34,849 nucleotides of DNA from Bacteroidota bacterium (GCA_030679145.1 JAUXTU010000024.1:1-34849), one strand, 5' to 3'; positions 23,767 to 33,006 are shown, numbered from the stretch's first letter. Notes: a model not told the origin generated them from the letters alone. Program-made: numbers and translations.

Positions 23767-24434
23767 TTTGTTGCCTCTATTACATTCTCCGAAATTACTT
23801 TTTGTTCGGAATGGTGAATGATTGTTGTTTCATGTTCCAACACTTCGTATCCGGTGATCATTGCTTTCAAATTGGATGTGAGTGTACGCCCAGTGGTTAT
23901 CAAATACACATGCGTGATAATAAACGATATAAGAATGAACGCCCCGGCAGTATGCAGAAATGCAATTGTCCCTAAATTCTCGATGTTTAGACTTTGAATT
24001 CCGCTTGATTGTGGATACCGATAGAACATATACAGCAATCCGGAAAAGACCATGATCGGAATGACAAGGATCTTTAATGCAAGGTAGACCAATCGCTGCA
24101 AAGGATTTAATTTTGTTAATGCTGTTTTTTTTGTGGGGTGCGGTGTGTTGCGAAAAATTCCCGTAATATAATATTCAACTTGTGCACGCAAATGCTTACG
24201 TGTGGGAAGATACTGTCTCCATTCTCCGGTAGTGAAGTGCCAAAAGATTGCTAGACCGATCAAAATTAGAAACATGATTGCTGCGGTATTGTGAAAAGTT
24301 ACGGCTTGTTCAAAACCGAAAAAGTTCAGTGAGCCATGGATCTCAAACCCGGTTAACGCAAGAAAAAAGATCAGCATTGATTGCATCCAATGCCAGAAAC
24401 GGTTAAAACGGCTATAGACTAATATCTTTTTCAT
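23763..24434 (-). CDS. Membrane cytochrome b, b561/thiosulfate-reductase subunit type
   Basis: A 223-residue diheme-type cytochrome b with four membrane helices, likely to oxidise quinol and pass electrons across to a periplasmic cytochrome c. Candidate heme-ligand histidines are in the expected helices: RFWHWMQ (helix 1), TFHNTAA and FWHFTTG (helix 2), and FLHTAGAF with ITHVYL (helix 4). The opening YSRFNRFWHW is typical of b-type subunits of thiosulfate reductase, formate dehydrogenase and hydrogenase. It lies between the octaheme cytochrome gene and the YeeE genes and overlaps the first YeeE gene by four bases. This makes it the probable electron donor to the octaheme protein. Confidence 0.9.
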   Translation of the reverse strand: MKKILVYSRFNRFWHWMQSMLIFFLALTGFEIHGSLNFFGFEQAVTFHNTAAIMFLILIGLAIFWHFTTGEWRQYLPTRKHLRAQVEYYITGIFRNTPHPTKKTALTKLNPLQRLVYLALKILVIPIMVFSGLLYMFYRYPQSSGIQSLNIENLGTIAFLHTAGAFILISFIITHVYLITTGRTLTSNLKAMITGYEVLEHETTIIHHSEQKVISENVIEATK

Positions 24435-24479
24435 AATTATTTCCTTGATGCTTGGGATCTCGTTTTTTTAATTTTAATA

Positions 24480-24541
24480 ACCCCCTCTTTGGTTCTCCCC
24501 CTTTCAGGGGGAGAAAATTCCCTCCCCCAAAGGGTGGGGTC
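24480..24541. repeat. GC-rich palindromic element, copy 2
   Basis: This 62-base element between the octaheme cytochrome and cytochrome b genes has CTCCCCCT paired with AGGGGGAG and a CCCTCCCC/GGGTGGGG second hairpin, and ends in GGGGTC. It is a shorter relative of the element at 23176-23254. Both lie at gene borders within the same operon. Confidence 0.7.
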
Positions 24542-24545
24542 GATT

Positions 24546-26099
24546 TTAATTTTTCTTTTTTGAAATAATTCTAACAACTGCGTGTATAGTTACACCAAAT
24601 AGCGAAAGCATGATCGTGCCGAAACCAAACATTTCTATTGCAGCATTCTGATCTCTCCCGGGGATATAGAAATCTTTCAAGTTGGCAATGCGGCTGTTTG
24701 TTTGCGTATGGCATTCATTGCACTGAACGGTCTTTGCTTTTGGAGAAACCATGTGATTGATCGGCCAGTACATTTCAGTCTTTGCAAATGCATATTTCCC
24801 GCTGTATGGGAGTCCGACATAATCCATTCCATGTTGTATGGATGAATTCCAGTCAAAATCTTTCCAGAACCCTCCTTCACCTACTTTATTTGCATATGTT
24901 TTTGGCTGCACGACAAATTTATTGATGGGGTCATACGGCTGAATGGCGCGATGAACTTTTACAGGAATGATCTTTGCGTCCGGATCATCATAACTGCCAT
25001 GAAGTGTATTCATTTGGATCGGAGAGTCTGCGCTGACCGAGTCACCGGTAAGATAATGCGATGCTGTTCCGTTGAACCAAATATATTCCGGCTGCACATT
25101 TCGTCCCCAGGTAAATGTTCCTTTAATGGAGGCATACGTAATATTGCCGAGTGAATCAAAAGTTTCAAACGGCTCACCGTTCTTCAATTTTCCTGCGGTG
25201 GACCAGTCCCATGCAAGTTTCGTTGAATTCACTTTTGCGTACTCCGGAATGTGGCACGTCTGACAAGCAACTTTCACGGTGTGTTCGTTGATAACACTGT
25301 TGGTGTGCGGCGTTTCAGTATGGCATTGTTCGCATGTTGAACGATTGCGGTTCATTGATGAAAGGGAATATACCTTCCCAAGCATCTGATGTTTTTCTGT
25401 TTTATGACAATCCACGCAATCAAGATTTCCGCCATCGGTTCCCATATGAACATCAACGTCGCGATGAGTGTCGAACAATGCTTTCTCAAGATCACCATGC
25501 TTCACATTGTTTCCGCCGCCGCCGAAGAAATGACATGTTCCGCAATTTGATTTTGTCGGTCTGCCGACGCGTTGAGCAACGAACGCAAGATCGACGGAAA
25601 GATCCGGCATTCCTGCACCGGAGGATTTTTTCACGTACGTATCGCTGTTATCGTGGCACGCAAGACAGTCAACATTGTTGGCATTGGTAAAGTCAAAATC
25701 CTTATCACCCCAGCCGTAACCAATATGGCATTTGTTGCAGCTTTGTTCGTTGGTGTTAATGCCGATACAAAAATTATTAAGGATATTTTTTTTGCCGACA
25801 TAACGAATACCGCGACCTTCAATATATTCTTCACGCTCCCAATTCCAGTGTGAAGATTTCATCACTTCCGTATGACGTTCATTATGGCAGTCAATACAAG
25901 CGGCGGTAACATCCTGCGGTTTAACAAATTTTTTCCTCAATTGCGAGAATTTAGAATGATCGACAGAAGGTTTTTCTTTTTTGAATTGTGTCTTCAGTTC
26001 AGCAAGAGGAGTTGGTTCAACTTCTTTTTTAGTGATGGTTGCTATAAAGAAAAGTGCAATGATTGCCATTGCGAGCAAAGGAATAATAAATCGTTTCAT
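24546..26099 (-). CDS. Octaheme c-type cytochrome, tetrathionate reductase family
   Basis: Periplasm-facing multiheme reductase of 517 residues. Eight CxxCH heme sites start at residues 68, 121, 145, 186, 228, 256, 279 and 460, the count and uneven spacing of the octaheme tetrathionate reductase (OTR) family. Shewanella OTR reduces tetrathionate, nitrite and hydroxylamine and uses a lysine-ligated active-site heme. Here all eight motifs end in His. A free cysteine at 111 just before the second site (NNFCIGINTNEQSCNKCH) and lysines 157-158 are candidates for its active-site Cys and Lys ligand. Unusually, it has a membrane segment at each end (5-20 and about 488-510). It follows the MerR gene by 38 bases and precedes the cytochrome b gene. 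Substrate could be tetrathionate, another sulfur oxyanion or nitrite. Confidence 0.92.
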   Translation of the reverse strand: MKRFIIPLLAMAIIALFFIATITKKEVEPTPLAELKTQFKKEKPSVDHSKFSQLRKKFVKPQDVTAACIDCHNERHTEVMKSSHWNWEREEYIEGRGIRYVGKKNILNNFCIGINTNEQSCNKCHIGYGWGDKDFDFTNANNVDCLACHDNSDTYVKKSSGAGMPDLSVDLAFVAQRVGRPTKSNCGTCHFFGGGGNNVKHGDLEKALFDTHRDVDVHMGTDGGNLDCVDCHKTEKHQMLGKVYSLSSMNRNRSTCEQCHTETPHTNSVINEHTVKVACQTCHIPEYAKVNSTKLAWDWSTAGKLKNGEPFETFDSLGNITYASIKGTFTWGRNVQPEYIWFNGTASHYLTGDSVSADSPIQMNTLHGSYDDPDAKIIPVKVHRAIQPYDPINKFVVQPKTYANKVGEGGFWKDFDWNSSIQHGMDYVGLPYSGKYAFAKTEMYWPINHMVSPKAKTVQCNECHTQTNSRIANLKDFYIPGRDQNAAIEMFGFGTIMLSLFGVTIHAVVRIISKKKN

Positions 26100-26137
26100 A
26101 GTATATGTTTTGGTAAACCTTCATAGAAATTTATTTT

Positions 26138-26641
26138 TCACAAAACAACTCCCACAGTATCTTGATTATTCACCAGTGGTTGTTTCAAGAGTTGTTCGTG
26201 TTGAACAAGCGTAATATTTTTAATTTGTTCTTTTATGTATCCACAATCGCTGGAACGTTGATAGACTTCGCATAATCTGCAATCACGTTTGGAACAAGCA
26301 GAATGTTCATGTGCATACGTCCAACATCCGCCAATATGATTGCTGAATGCGGGACATACACTGCGTTCTTCAGAAGAACATTTAATTATATCCCAACATG
26401 GAATCATCCCGTGAAGTTGCTTCATTCCGCCAATGCTGATTTTGTCTTCATTGATTGCTTTTCGAATGCAGCGAAGCCTTTCAATATCGGATTCCGAATA
26501 GATTCTCTGATTTCCATCGGACTTCGTCGTTATTATCAACCCCTCGCTTTCATAAAGTCGAAGTGTTTGCACAGAAACGCCGAGTATTCGTGCTGCGGTT
26601 CCGATTGAATAAACTGGTATATCTTGATTTTTCGTTGTCAT
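26138..26641 (-). CDS. MerR-family regulator with C-terminal cysteine-rich two-CW domain
   Basis: A 167-residue DNA-binding regulator. Residues 10-75 form the MerR winged helix (VYSIGTAARILGVSVQTLRLYESEGLI, then QRIYSESDIERLRCI). The dimerisation helix that normally follows is replaced by a cysteine-rich segment at 82-133 with Cys at 82, 88, 96, 106, 116, 121, 124 and 133. Two are in the pairs Cys-Trp (82-83 and 106-107), matching a two-CW domain. Such an arrangement could bind an iron-sulfur cluster or zinc, or react with sulfur species, making it a candidate redox or sulfur sensor. I chose the ATG at 26641; a frame 11 codons longer exists. It heads the operon with the octaheme cytochrome and YeeE genes, and probably controls it and itself. 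Confidence 0.88.
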   Translation of the reverse strand: MTTKNQDIPVYSIGTAARILGVSVQTLRLYESEGLIITTKSDGNQRIYSESDIERLRCIRKAINEDKISIGGMKQLHGMIPCWDIIKCSSEERSVCPAFSNHIGGCWTYAHEHSACSKRDCRLCEVYQRSSDCGYIKEQIKNITLVQHEQLLKQPLVNNQDTVGVVL

Positions 26642-26720
26642 AGTTACATTTATAATTAGCAAGTTATATGCCATTAAAAAATATAATCAATTTAGGATAT
26701 TAGGAAGGAATCTTCCCCCT

Positions 26721-26754
26721 TTTGACAAAATTCAATTTTTGATTCTTATCTTTG
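26721..26754 (+). promoter_or_regulatory. Possible Bacteroidota-type promoter for ppdK
   Basis: TTTG (26721-26724) and TATCTTTG (26747-26754) match the -33 (TTTG) and -7 (TAnnTTTG) elements of the Bacteroidota promoter consensus, although the 22-base spacer is at the long end. They lie in the 240-base divergent gap between merR and ppdK. A short GGAAG/CTTCC dyad just upstream (26703-26716) might be an operator. The rest of the gap is AT-rich with nothing I can name. Confidence 0.35.
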
Positions 26755-26881
26755 AAAACAAAACAAATTTATTTCTCAAAAATTATGGTATTTTTCGCTA
26801 TTTTGTATCCGCACAGTGGCACTTAAATTGTAGTTAAACTATTCAAATTTTCAATTCACTTCAAATAAGAAAGGTAATGCA

Positions 26882-29605
26882 ATGCCCAAATATGTTTATA
26901 GCTTTGGAGGCGGTCGAGCTGAAGGAAAAGCTGAAATGAAAAATCTTCTCGGTGGAAAAGGTGCAAACCTTGCCGAAATGGTCAAAATCGGACTTCCGGT
27001 TCCCGCAGGATTTACTATCACTACAGAAGTTTGTACGTATTATTACGACCACAAAAAAACACTTCCAAAATCGTTGGACAAAGAAGTTCGTGCCGCATTG
27101 AAAAAAGTTGAAAAAGCAATGGGCGCAAAATTCGGCGATGTAAAAAATCCGTTGTTAATGTCTGTTCGTTCTGGTGCGCGTGCTTCTATGCCGGGAATGA
27201 TGGATACGATTTTGAATCTTGGAATTAACGATGCTGTTGCCGAAGGTCTTGTAAAGAAAACCGGCAATCCGCGTTTTGTTTATGATTCATATCGCCGTTT
27301 CGTTCAAATGTACGGTGATGTTGTTCTTGGATTGAAACCGGTTCACAAAGATGAGATCGATCCGTTTGAAGTGATCATTGAAGAGAAGAAAAAAGAGAAA
27401 GGTGTTCATCTTGATACCGATCTTACCGCAGATGACATGAAAGATTTAATTGTGAAGTTCAAAAAAGCAGTGAAAGAAAAAACCGGACATGATTTTCCGC
27501 AAGACCCGATGAAACAATTATGGGGTGCAGCAGGCGCAGTGTTCAATTCATGGAACAACGACCGTGCAATTGCATACAGAAAAATGTACGACATACCGGT
27601 AGCGTGGGGAACCGCAATAAACATTCAATCCATGGTCTTTGGAAATATGGGTGAAGATTCCGGAACAGGTGTTGCATTTACACGCGATGCTGCAACGGGT
27701 GAGAATGTGTTCTACGGTGAATATTTAATGAATGCACAAGGTGAAGATGTTGTTGCCGGAACACGCACACCGCTTCCGATTGCAGATCTCGCAAAACAAA
27801 ATCCGAAAATTTATAAAGAGCTCGATAAGATTCGTTTGAAACTTGAAAAACATTATCGAGATATGAACGATATTGAGTTCACCATTCAACAGGGCAAATT
27901 GTACATGCTGCAATGCCGCACTGGAAAACGTACCGCATTCGCAGCGATCAAAATTGCAGTTGATATGGTTACAGAAAAATTGATCACCGACAAAGAAGCA
28001 CTCGAAAGAATTGAACCCGACCAACTGAACCAATTGCTCCGTCCGATTTTCGATCTGAAGGAAAAAGATGTTGCCGTGAAAAACGGGCGACTGCTTGCAA
28101 AAGGATTGAATGCTGGTCCAGGTGCGGCTACTGGTCGTGTCGTGTTCAATGCACCGGACGCAGAAGAGTGGAAGAATCGCGGCGAAAAAATTATTCTTGT
28201 TCGTATTGAAACTTCACCGGAAGATATTAAAGGTATGGATGCTTCCGAAGGTATTCTTACGGCACGCGGCGGCATGACATCACATGCGGCACTTGTTGCA
28301 CGCCAAATGGGAAAAGTGTGTGTTGCAGGTTGTTCGGAATTGAACATTGATTATAATTCGCACACAATGGTTGTAAAAGGAAAGACCATTAAAGAGGGCG
28401 ATTGGATTTCTTTGGATGGAACAACCGGTGAAGTGCTTGAAGGAAAAATTCCAACAAAACCTTCTGAAGTTCTTCAGGTTCTTGTTGATAAAACTCTTGA
28501 TCCGAAAAAAGCTCCTATTTATCAAACCTATGCAAAAGTAATGGTGTGGGCTGATAAATACCGCAAACTGAACATTCGTACCAATGCCGATCAGCCGGAC
28601 CAGGCAATCAATGCAGTTGCGTTTGGTGCTGAAGGAATTGGTCTATGCCGCACAGAGCATATGTTCTTTGGTGAAGGAAAAATTGGACCAATGCGCGAAA
28701 TGATTCTGGCAGAGAATGTTGAAGATCGCAAGAAAGCATTGGCAAAATTATTGCCGTTGCAGCGCGAAGACTTTGCAGGAATTTTTGAAGCAATGAACGG
28801 TCGTCCGGTAACAATTCGTACGATTGATCCTCCGCTTCATGAATTCGTTCCGCACGAAGAAAAGGAACAACGCGAACTAGCACAAGCAATGGGTGTAAGT
28901 TTTGAAAAAGTAAAACGCCGTGTTGCCAGTCTTCATGAATTCAATCCGATGTTAGGTTTTCGCGGATGCCGTTTGGGAATCATCTATCCTGAAATTACCG
29001 AAATGCAATCGCGCGCAATTTTTGAAGCAGCGGCACAAACTCAATTAAAAGGGATCAAAGTTCTTCCTGAAGTGATGATTCCGCTTGTTGGAAATGTGAA
29101 AGAATTAGCTGATCAAGAGAAAATTGTTCGACGCGTTGCCGCAGAAGTAATGGCGGAAAAGAAAGTAAAATTCAGCTATCTGGTTGGAACAATGATCGAA
29201 GTTCCCCGCGGTGCTGTTACTGCTGACGAAATTGCAAAAGTTGCGGAGTTCTTCTCATTTGGAACGAACGACTTAACGCAAACCACAATGGGTATGAGCC
29301 GCGACGATTCAGCCAGCTTCTTGGTTCCTTACGTTGCACGCGAAATCTATGGAAAAGATCCGTTCGAAGTTCTTGACCGTGATGGTGTTGGTGCTCTGAT
29401 GCAAATTGCGATTGAAAAAGGGCGCAAGACACGACCAACATTAAAAGTTGGAATTTGCGGTGAACATGGCGGAGATCCTTCATCGGTTGAATTCTGCCAT
29501 CAGATTGGAAACAACTATGTCAGTTGTTCACCGTTCCGAGTTCCGATTGCAAAGCTTGCAGCGGCACGTGCAGCGTTGAAAGATTTGAAAAAAGGTAAGA
29601 AATAA
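26882..29605 (+). CDS. ppdK: Pyruvate, phosphate dikinase
   Basis: Interconverts pyruvate, ATP and phosphate with PEP, AMP and pyrophosphate in the cytoplasm; 907 residues, in the normal range. The N-terminal ATP-grasp nucleotide domain opens with [22 protein letters not shown] and includes [21 protein letters not shown]. The swivelling phosphohistidine domain has [16 protein letters not shown] with catalytic His468. The C-terminal PEP/pyruvate barrel shows [36 protein letters not shown] and [10 protein letters not shown] with catalytic Cys859. AAAGG precedes the ATG. It is monocistronic, with a strong terminator after it. Use in gluconeogenesis or pyrophosphate-linked glycolysis is typical in this group. 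Confidence 0.97.
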   Translation: MPKYVYSFGGGRAEGKAEMKNLLGGKGANLAEMVKIGLPVPAGFTITTEVCTYYYDHKKTLPKSLDKEVRAALKKVEKAMGAKFGDVKNPLLMSVRSGARASMPGMMDTILNLGINDAVAEGLVKKTGNPRFVYDSYRRFVQMYGDVVLGLKPVHKDEIDPFEVIIEEKKKEKGVHLDTDLTADDMKDLIVKFKKAVKEKTGHDFPQDPMKQLWGAAGAVFNSWNNDRAIAYRKMYDIPVAWGTAINIQSMVFGNMGEDSGTGVAFTRDAATGENVFYGEYLMNAQGEDVVAGTRTPLPIADLAKQNPKIYKELDKIRLKLEKHYRDMNDIEFTIQQGKLYMLQCRTGKRTAFAAIKIAVDMVTEKLITDKEALERIEPDQLNQLLRPIFDLKEKDVAVKNGRLLAKGLNAGPGAATGRVVFNAPDAEEWKNRGEKIILVRIETSPEDIKGMDASEGILTARGGMTSHAALVARQMGKVCVAGCSELNIDYNSHTMVVKGKTIKEGDWISLDGTTGEVLEGKIPTKPSEVLQVLVDKTLDPKKAPIYQTYAKVMVWADKYRKLNIRTNADQPDQAINAVAFGAEGIGLCRTEHMFFGEGKIGPMREMILAENVEDRKKALAKLLPLQREDFAGIFEAMNGRPVTIRTIDPPLHEFVPHEEKEQRELAQAMGVSFEKVKRRVASLHEFNPMLGFRGCRLGIIYPEITEMQSRAIFEAAAQTQLKGIKVLPEVMIPLVGNVKELADQEKIVRRVAAEVMAEKKVKFSYLVGTMIEVPRGAVTADEIAKVAEFFSFGTNDLTQTTMGMSRDDSASFLVPYVAREIYGKDPFEVLDRDGVGALMQIAIEKGRKTRPTLKVGICGEHGGDPSSVEFCHQIGNNYVSCSPFRVPIAKLAAARAALKDLKKGKK

Positions 29606-29629
29606 GATGTACAGGTAAGTATTAAATAT

Positions 29630-29672
29630 CGTGTTCTCATCAATATAATCTGGTGGGAACACGATTTTTTTT
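29630..29672 (+). terminator. Rho-independent terminator of ppdK
   Basis: CGTGTTCTCATCA (29630-29642) pairs with TGGTGGGAACACG (29651-29663) through 13 base pairs including two G-U pairs, with an eight-base loop. It is followed by A and eight T residues. The downstream gene's ribosome-binding site begins right after the T-tract. Confidence 0.9.
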
Positions 29673-29683
29673 AGGAGAACACC

Positions 29684-29947
29684 ATGAATTCAAAAGAACG
29701 AATGTTCCATTCCATCGAACACACAATTAACGATATTGCAGTAATGCAGGATATTGTTATTAAACTGACTCGAGAAATCCACGAGCTTCATGTGGCAAAA
29801 GAACACGAAACGAAGATTGCTACTATGAAAGAACAGGTCGGCGTTCTTTCTTCCAAACTTCAGACGATGCAGGATTTTCTCTATTCGTGCGAACACCCAA
29901 CACAGCATCAAGAGCATCGATTGACAGAAGTTGATGTAGCTTCATAA
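29684..29947 (+). CDS. Small coiled-coil protein, unknown function
   Basis: An 87-residue cytoplasmic protein without signal peptide or membrane segment. AGGAG (29673-29677) lies seven bases before the ATG. Residues 12-68 look like two helices with a heptad-like hydrophobic pattern (IEHTINDIAVMQDIVIKLTREIHELH, shown in part; then MKEQVGVLSSKLQTMQDFLYS), rich in His, Glu and Lys. The C-terminal 20 residues are polar with several His. It has its own terminator downstream. I do not recognise a family. It follows ppdK but is separated from it by a strong terminator, so a functional link is not supported. Confidence 0.7.
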   Translation: MNSKERMFHSIEHTINDIAVMQDIVIKLTREIHELHVAKEHETKIATMKEQVGVLSSKLQTMQDFLYSCEHPTQHQEHRLTEVDVAS

Positions 29948-29980
29948 TAAATTGCAATACAAAAAAACAGAGATGAATTT

Positions 29981-30007
29981 GGGGCGTTCGAAAGTTCGCC
30001 CCTTTTT
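29981..30007 (+). terminator. Rho-independent terminator after the coiled-coil gene
   Basis: GGGGCG (29981-29986) pairs with CGCCCC (29997-30002) around a ten-base loop and is followed by TTTTT. It lies 34 bases past the stop codon of the 87-residue protein. Confidence 0.82.
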
Positions 30008-30041
30008 ATTCTCTAATGGGTTTAGGACACAAATAATTACA

Positions 30042-30103
30042 TTGTCATTCCCGCGAAAGCGGAAATCCAGAAGAATGGATGCCAGCGTACGCTGGCATGA
30101 CAA
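30042..30103. repeat. REP-like palindromic repeat
   Basis: TTGTCAT (30042-30048) and ATGACAA (30097-30103) are inverted termini of a 62-base unit. It contains a CCCGCGAAAGCGG hairpin and a perfect 16-base palindrome GCCAGCGTACGCTGGC (30081-30096). It resembles widespread GTCATTCCCGCGAAAGCGG-type interspersed repeats of many bacteria. It lies in the gap before the first secreted-protein gene. Confidence 0.7.
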
Positions 30104-30159
30104 ATACTCTTCAGTTTATTGTGGAGATATTTATTCCATAGAATCAAAAGGAGTTAGTA

Positions 30160-33006
30160 ATGAAATCGCGTTTACTATTTTTTTCATTGCTGTTAGTTTC
30201 ATTTGCACTTGCGCAAGTTCCGGAAAATATTCAGCGTTATAGAAATGACGCAAAAGGAAATATCCAAAATCGGAAAAAAGGATTGTTAGATGGAAATAGA
30301 GTAAGGACTATTTTCCATAATGATGGTCAAGTCTCTGATTGGTTTGATGGAGCTGTTGGTGCGCCGCATTTAGAATGGCCAAAAGGAACAGGACACCGGC
30401 ATTTAGATGGATATACTTTTATGGTTGGCGCAAAGATAAAAACATTAAGCGGCACGATTATTACTCCTATAGAAACTTCGTATCGTGAAGAAATGGATAA
30501 AAACCCGATAACGGGTGAAATATGGGGATTTGAACCGGTTGCGGGTTACACCGATTCACTAGGTACAACAGTGTCAATAAGTAATAATAAAAATAGTTGG
30601 CCCCAAGTATGGCCATCTGCTCTTGGGTTAAGTGCGGATTGGAATGGCGAGTGGAATGGATATTTTGGCAAAGGAGCGAAAGATGGTGTTGTGGAAACAT
30701 TTTATGTCATGGATGATTCACGTGATAAAGAATTTACATATTCACCGAATAATTTTTTTCCTGTTGCTTCAGATTCAGATAGAGGGGGATTAGGATTACG
30801 AGTTGAAGTGCGGGGCATGCAATTTCAACATCAAATTCTTCAAGATATTATCTTTTGGAATTATGAAGTAACAAATATTTCTGATAATGATTATGACACA
30901 ACAGCGTTTGGAATGTTCATTGATCCTTCGGTTGGGAGTGTTAACAATGATGGTGCGGTGAATCCTGCTTTGAATATGGTATATGCATGGGCACCAACGG
31001 GGATGGGCTTGCCTGATAATTATAAAACGGGATATGTTGGTATCAGTGTGTTGTATAGTCCAAACGGAATAAACAATAAAAATATCTCCTCAATATATTT
31101 TGGAATGTTGGCTGATAAAGGACCGACCGGCGTTTGGCCAAAAAATGACAATGTTATGTGGAGTAAAATGACCGGAGGATTTGTTGATACGGCAATCACG
31201 AATTCGAATATTTCCATTGTTATAGCAGGCAATGTGTTCAATTTTCCAAGATGGACATCCGAAAGATTTGATGTTGGAATGATCTTAGGAAATGATCTAT
31301 CTGAAATTATTTTTAAAAAATATATTGCACAAAGTATTCATAAAAATAACTTTGTTGTACCGGACAGTATTTCACAACTTGGAAATCTTCAACTTACAGT
31401 ACAATCACCAACAGTACATAGCACTCTGTCTGGGAATATATCTATAGTTTGGAATGTGGGAGGATCAGTGGGGCAAGCGATATCGTATGTTTATATCTCT
31501 TCAAACGGAGGAAATGATTGGAGTTTGTTAGGGGAAGATAACAACAATGCAAAATCATTGTTATGGAATACTTCTCTATTTCCAGATGGGATATTGTACA
31601 AGATCGGAATAATGACCATTGCCGGTACCGGAATTGGATATATCGAGACTGATAATTTCATAACTGTTAACAATTCCGGCAATGCAAAACCTGAGATACT
31701 GATCTACAATCCTAAACCACAAATCATTCTTGCTGGAAATTATAATATTATTTGGCATGGAGGAGATGCTGATGGAGATTCAAGTGTTGTTAATTTATTC
31801 TATAGATTAAAAACGGAATCGATGTGGACAAATATTGTTTCTAGTATTAGTTCATCGGTTGGAAGTTATCAATGGAATACGAAAAATATTCCCAATTCGA
31901 GTGCGAATGATTATGAATTGAAAGTAGAAATTATTTCAAACACTGATACTTCCAGTGTTATTACAAGCGGATTTTCAATCACCAACACATTTATTTCTAA
32001 ACCGGGTGAACCATTCATTCTTTCAAAAAAAGCAATGGGTACGGGGACAATTAATTTTAATATTATCAATCCTTTATCAATCACAGGTCATTCATATTTG
32101 ATCACATTTTTCCAAAAAGTTGATCTTACAGTTGCAGGTACTATAACCGATGTAAATTCAGGTGAGCAAAAATTAACCGGTATAGAACCGCTTGATAATA
32201 ATCATGAAACAAAAACGTTCGATGGAATCCGTATGAGTATTGCAAATGATAAACTTGAACCGGATTTCGCACATATTGGATGGGTAAGCGGTACATCAAC
32301 ATTTCCAATTTCAGCAAATTTCGATTATTTATTCCCAACCATAAGTAAACGCTTACCTTATGATTATCAGATTACATTCTCCAATGCGATTGTAGATACT
32401 GCGCTGTTAGAGGATATTCCAGTATTCATCAAACTACCTGTTCGGTTTTCAATAAAAAATCTTTCAACTAATAAGAAAGCTTATTTTCTTGTGCAAGATG
32501 TGGATTTGAGTAATTCCTTAACCAAGGGTGATACAATTAGAATTATCGATGATTATATTGATATGGGTAATTTCCATTTAGTATGGAGTTTGGGATATGG
32601 GTCAACACAATCAAATATTCCCGAACCAACGCTCGGTGATGTGTACCTTATCAAAACTAAAAAACCATTTGCGGTTGGCGACTCAATTATATTTACAACG
32701 CAAGGATTGGTGAGTGTTAAAAAGATCAACAATATAATTCCATTAGATTTTTCTCTTTCTCAAAATTATCCTAATCCGTTCAATCCTGTTACGACAATTC
32801 AATTTTCAATTCCTGTTGAGAACAATGTTGAATTAAGAGTGTATGATATTCTTGGAAAAGAAATCGTAACGCTTGTCCAGGAACGATTACGTGCGGGAGA
32901 ATATTCCGTAAAGTTTGACGGTTCTAAATATTCTTCTGGAACGTATTTTATGCGGCTGCAAAGCGGTGATAACGTGGGGATGAAGAAGTTGATGCTTGTA
33001 AAATAG
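30160..33006 (+). CDS. Large secreted protein with C-terminal type IX-style sorting domain
   Basis: A 948-residue exported protein. The first 19 residues are a Sec signal peptide (MKSRLLFFSLLLVSFALA), and AAAGGAG lies nine bases before the ATG. The N-terminal half has many Trp, Gly and Asp residues and no family I can name. At about 405-510 and 525-610 are two beta-sandwich repeats (LTVQSPTVHSTLSGNISIVWNV and the similar ILIYNPKPQIILAGNYNIIW), like Ig or fibronectin-III modules. The C-terminal 85 residues form a type-A sorting domain starting QNYPNPFNPVTTIQFSIP (868 on) and ending FMRLQSGDNVGMKKLMLVK. Such domains direct export and surface attachment by type IX secretion in the Bacteroidota-Ignavibacteria group. 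Function otherwise unknown. Confidence 0.9.
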   Translation: MKSRLLFFSLLLVSFALAQVPENIQRYRNDAKGNIQNRKKGLLDGNRVRTIFHNDGQVSDWFDGAVGAPHLEWPKGTGHRHLDGYTFMVGAKIKTLSGTIITPIETSYREEMDKNPITGEIWGFEPVAGYTDSLGTTVSISNNKNSWPQVWPSALGLSADWNGEWNGYFGKGAKDGVVETFYVMDDSRDKEFTYSPNNFFPVASDSDRGGLGLRVEVRGMQFQHQILQDIIFWNYEVTNISDNDYDTTAFGMFIDPSVGSVNNDGAVNPALNMVYAWAPTGMGLPDNYKTGYVGISVLYSPNGINNKNISSIYFGMLADKGPTGVWPKNDNVMWSKMTGGFVDTAITNSNISIVIAGNVFNFPRWTSERFDVGMILGNDLSEIIFKKYIAQSIHKNNFVVPDSISQLGNLQLTVQSPTVHSTLSGNISIVWNVGGSVGQAISYVYISSNGGNDWSLLGEDNNNAKSLLWNTSLFPDGILYKIGIMTIAGTGIGYIETDNFITVNNSGNAKPEILIYNPKPQIILAGNYNIIWHGGDADGDSSVVNLFYRLKTESMWTNIVSSISSSVGSYQWNTKNIPNSSANDYELKVEIISNTDTSSVITSGFSITNTFISKPGEPFILSKKAMGTGTINFNIINPLSITGHSYLITFFQKVDLTVAGTITDVNSGEQKLTGIEPLDNNHETKTFDGIRMSIANDKLEPDFAHIGWVSGTSTFPISANFDYLFPTISKRLPYDYQITFSNAIVDTALLEDIPVFIKLPVRFSIKNLSTNKKAYFLVQDVDLSNSLTKGDTIRIIDDYIDMGNFHLVWSLGYGSTQSNIPEPTLGDVYLIKTKKPFAVGDSIIFTTQGLVSVKKINNIIPLDFSLSQNYPNPFNPVTTIQFSIPVENNVELRVYDILGKEIVTLVQERLRAGEYSVKFDGSKYSSGTYFMRLQSGDNVGMKKLMLVK

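Noticed and set aside
26642-26674. Eleven-codon extension of the MerR protein
   Set aside because: The extension is not part of the MerR fold, and the ATG at 26641 gives the usual short lead before the helix-turn-helix. No ribosome-binding site decides the matter, so this remains uncertain.
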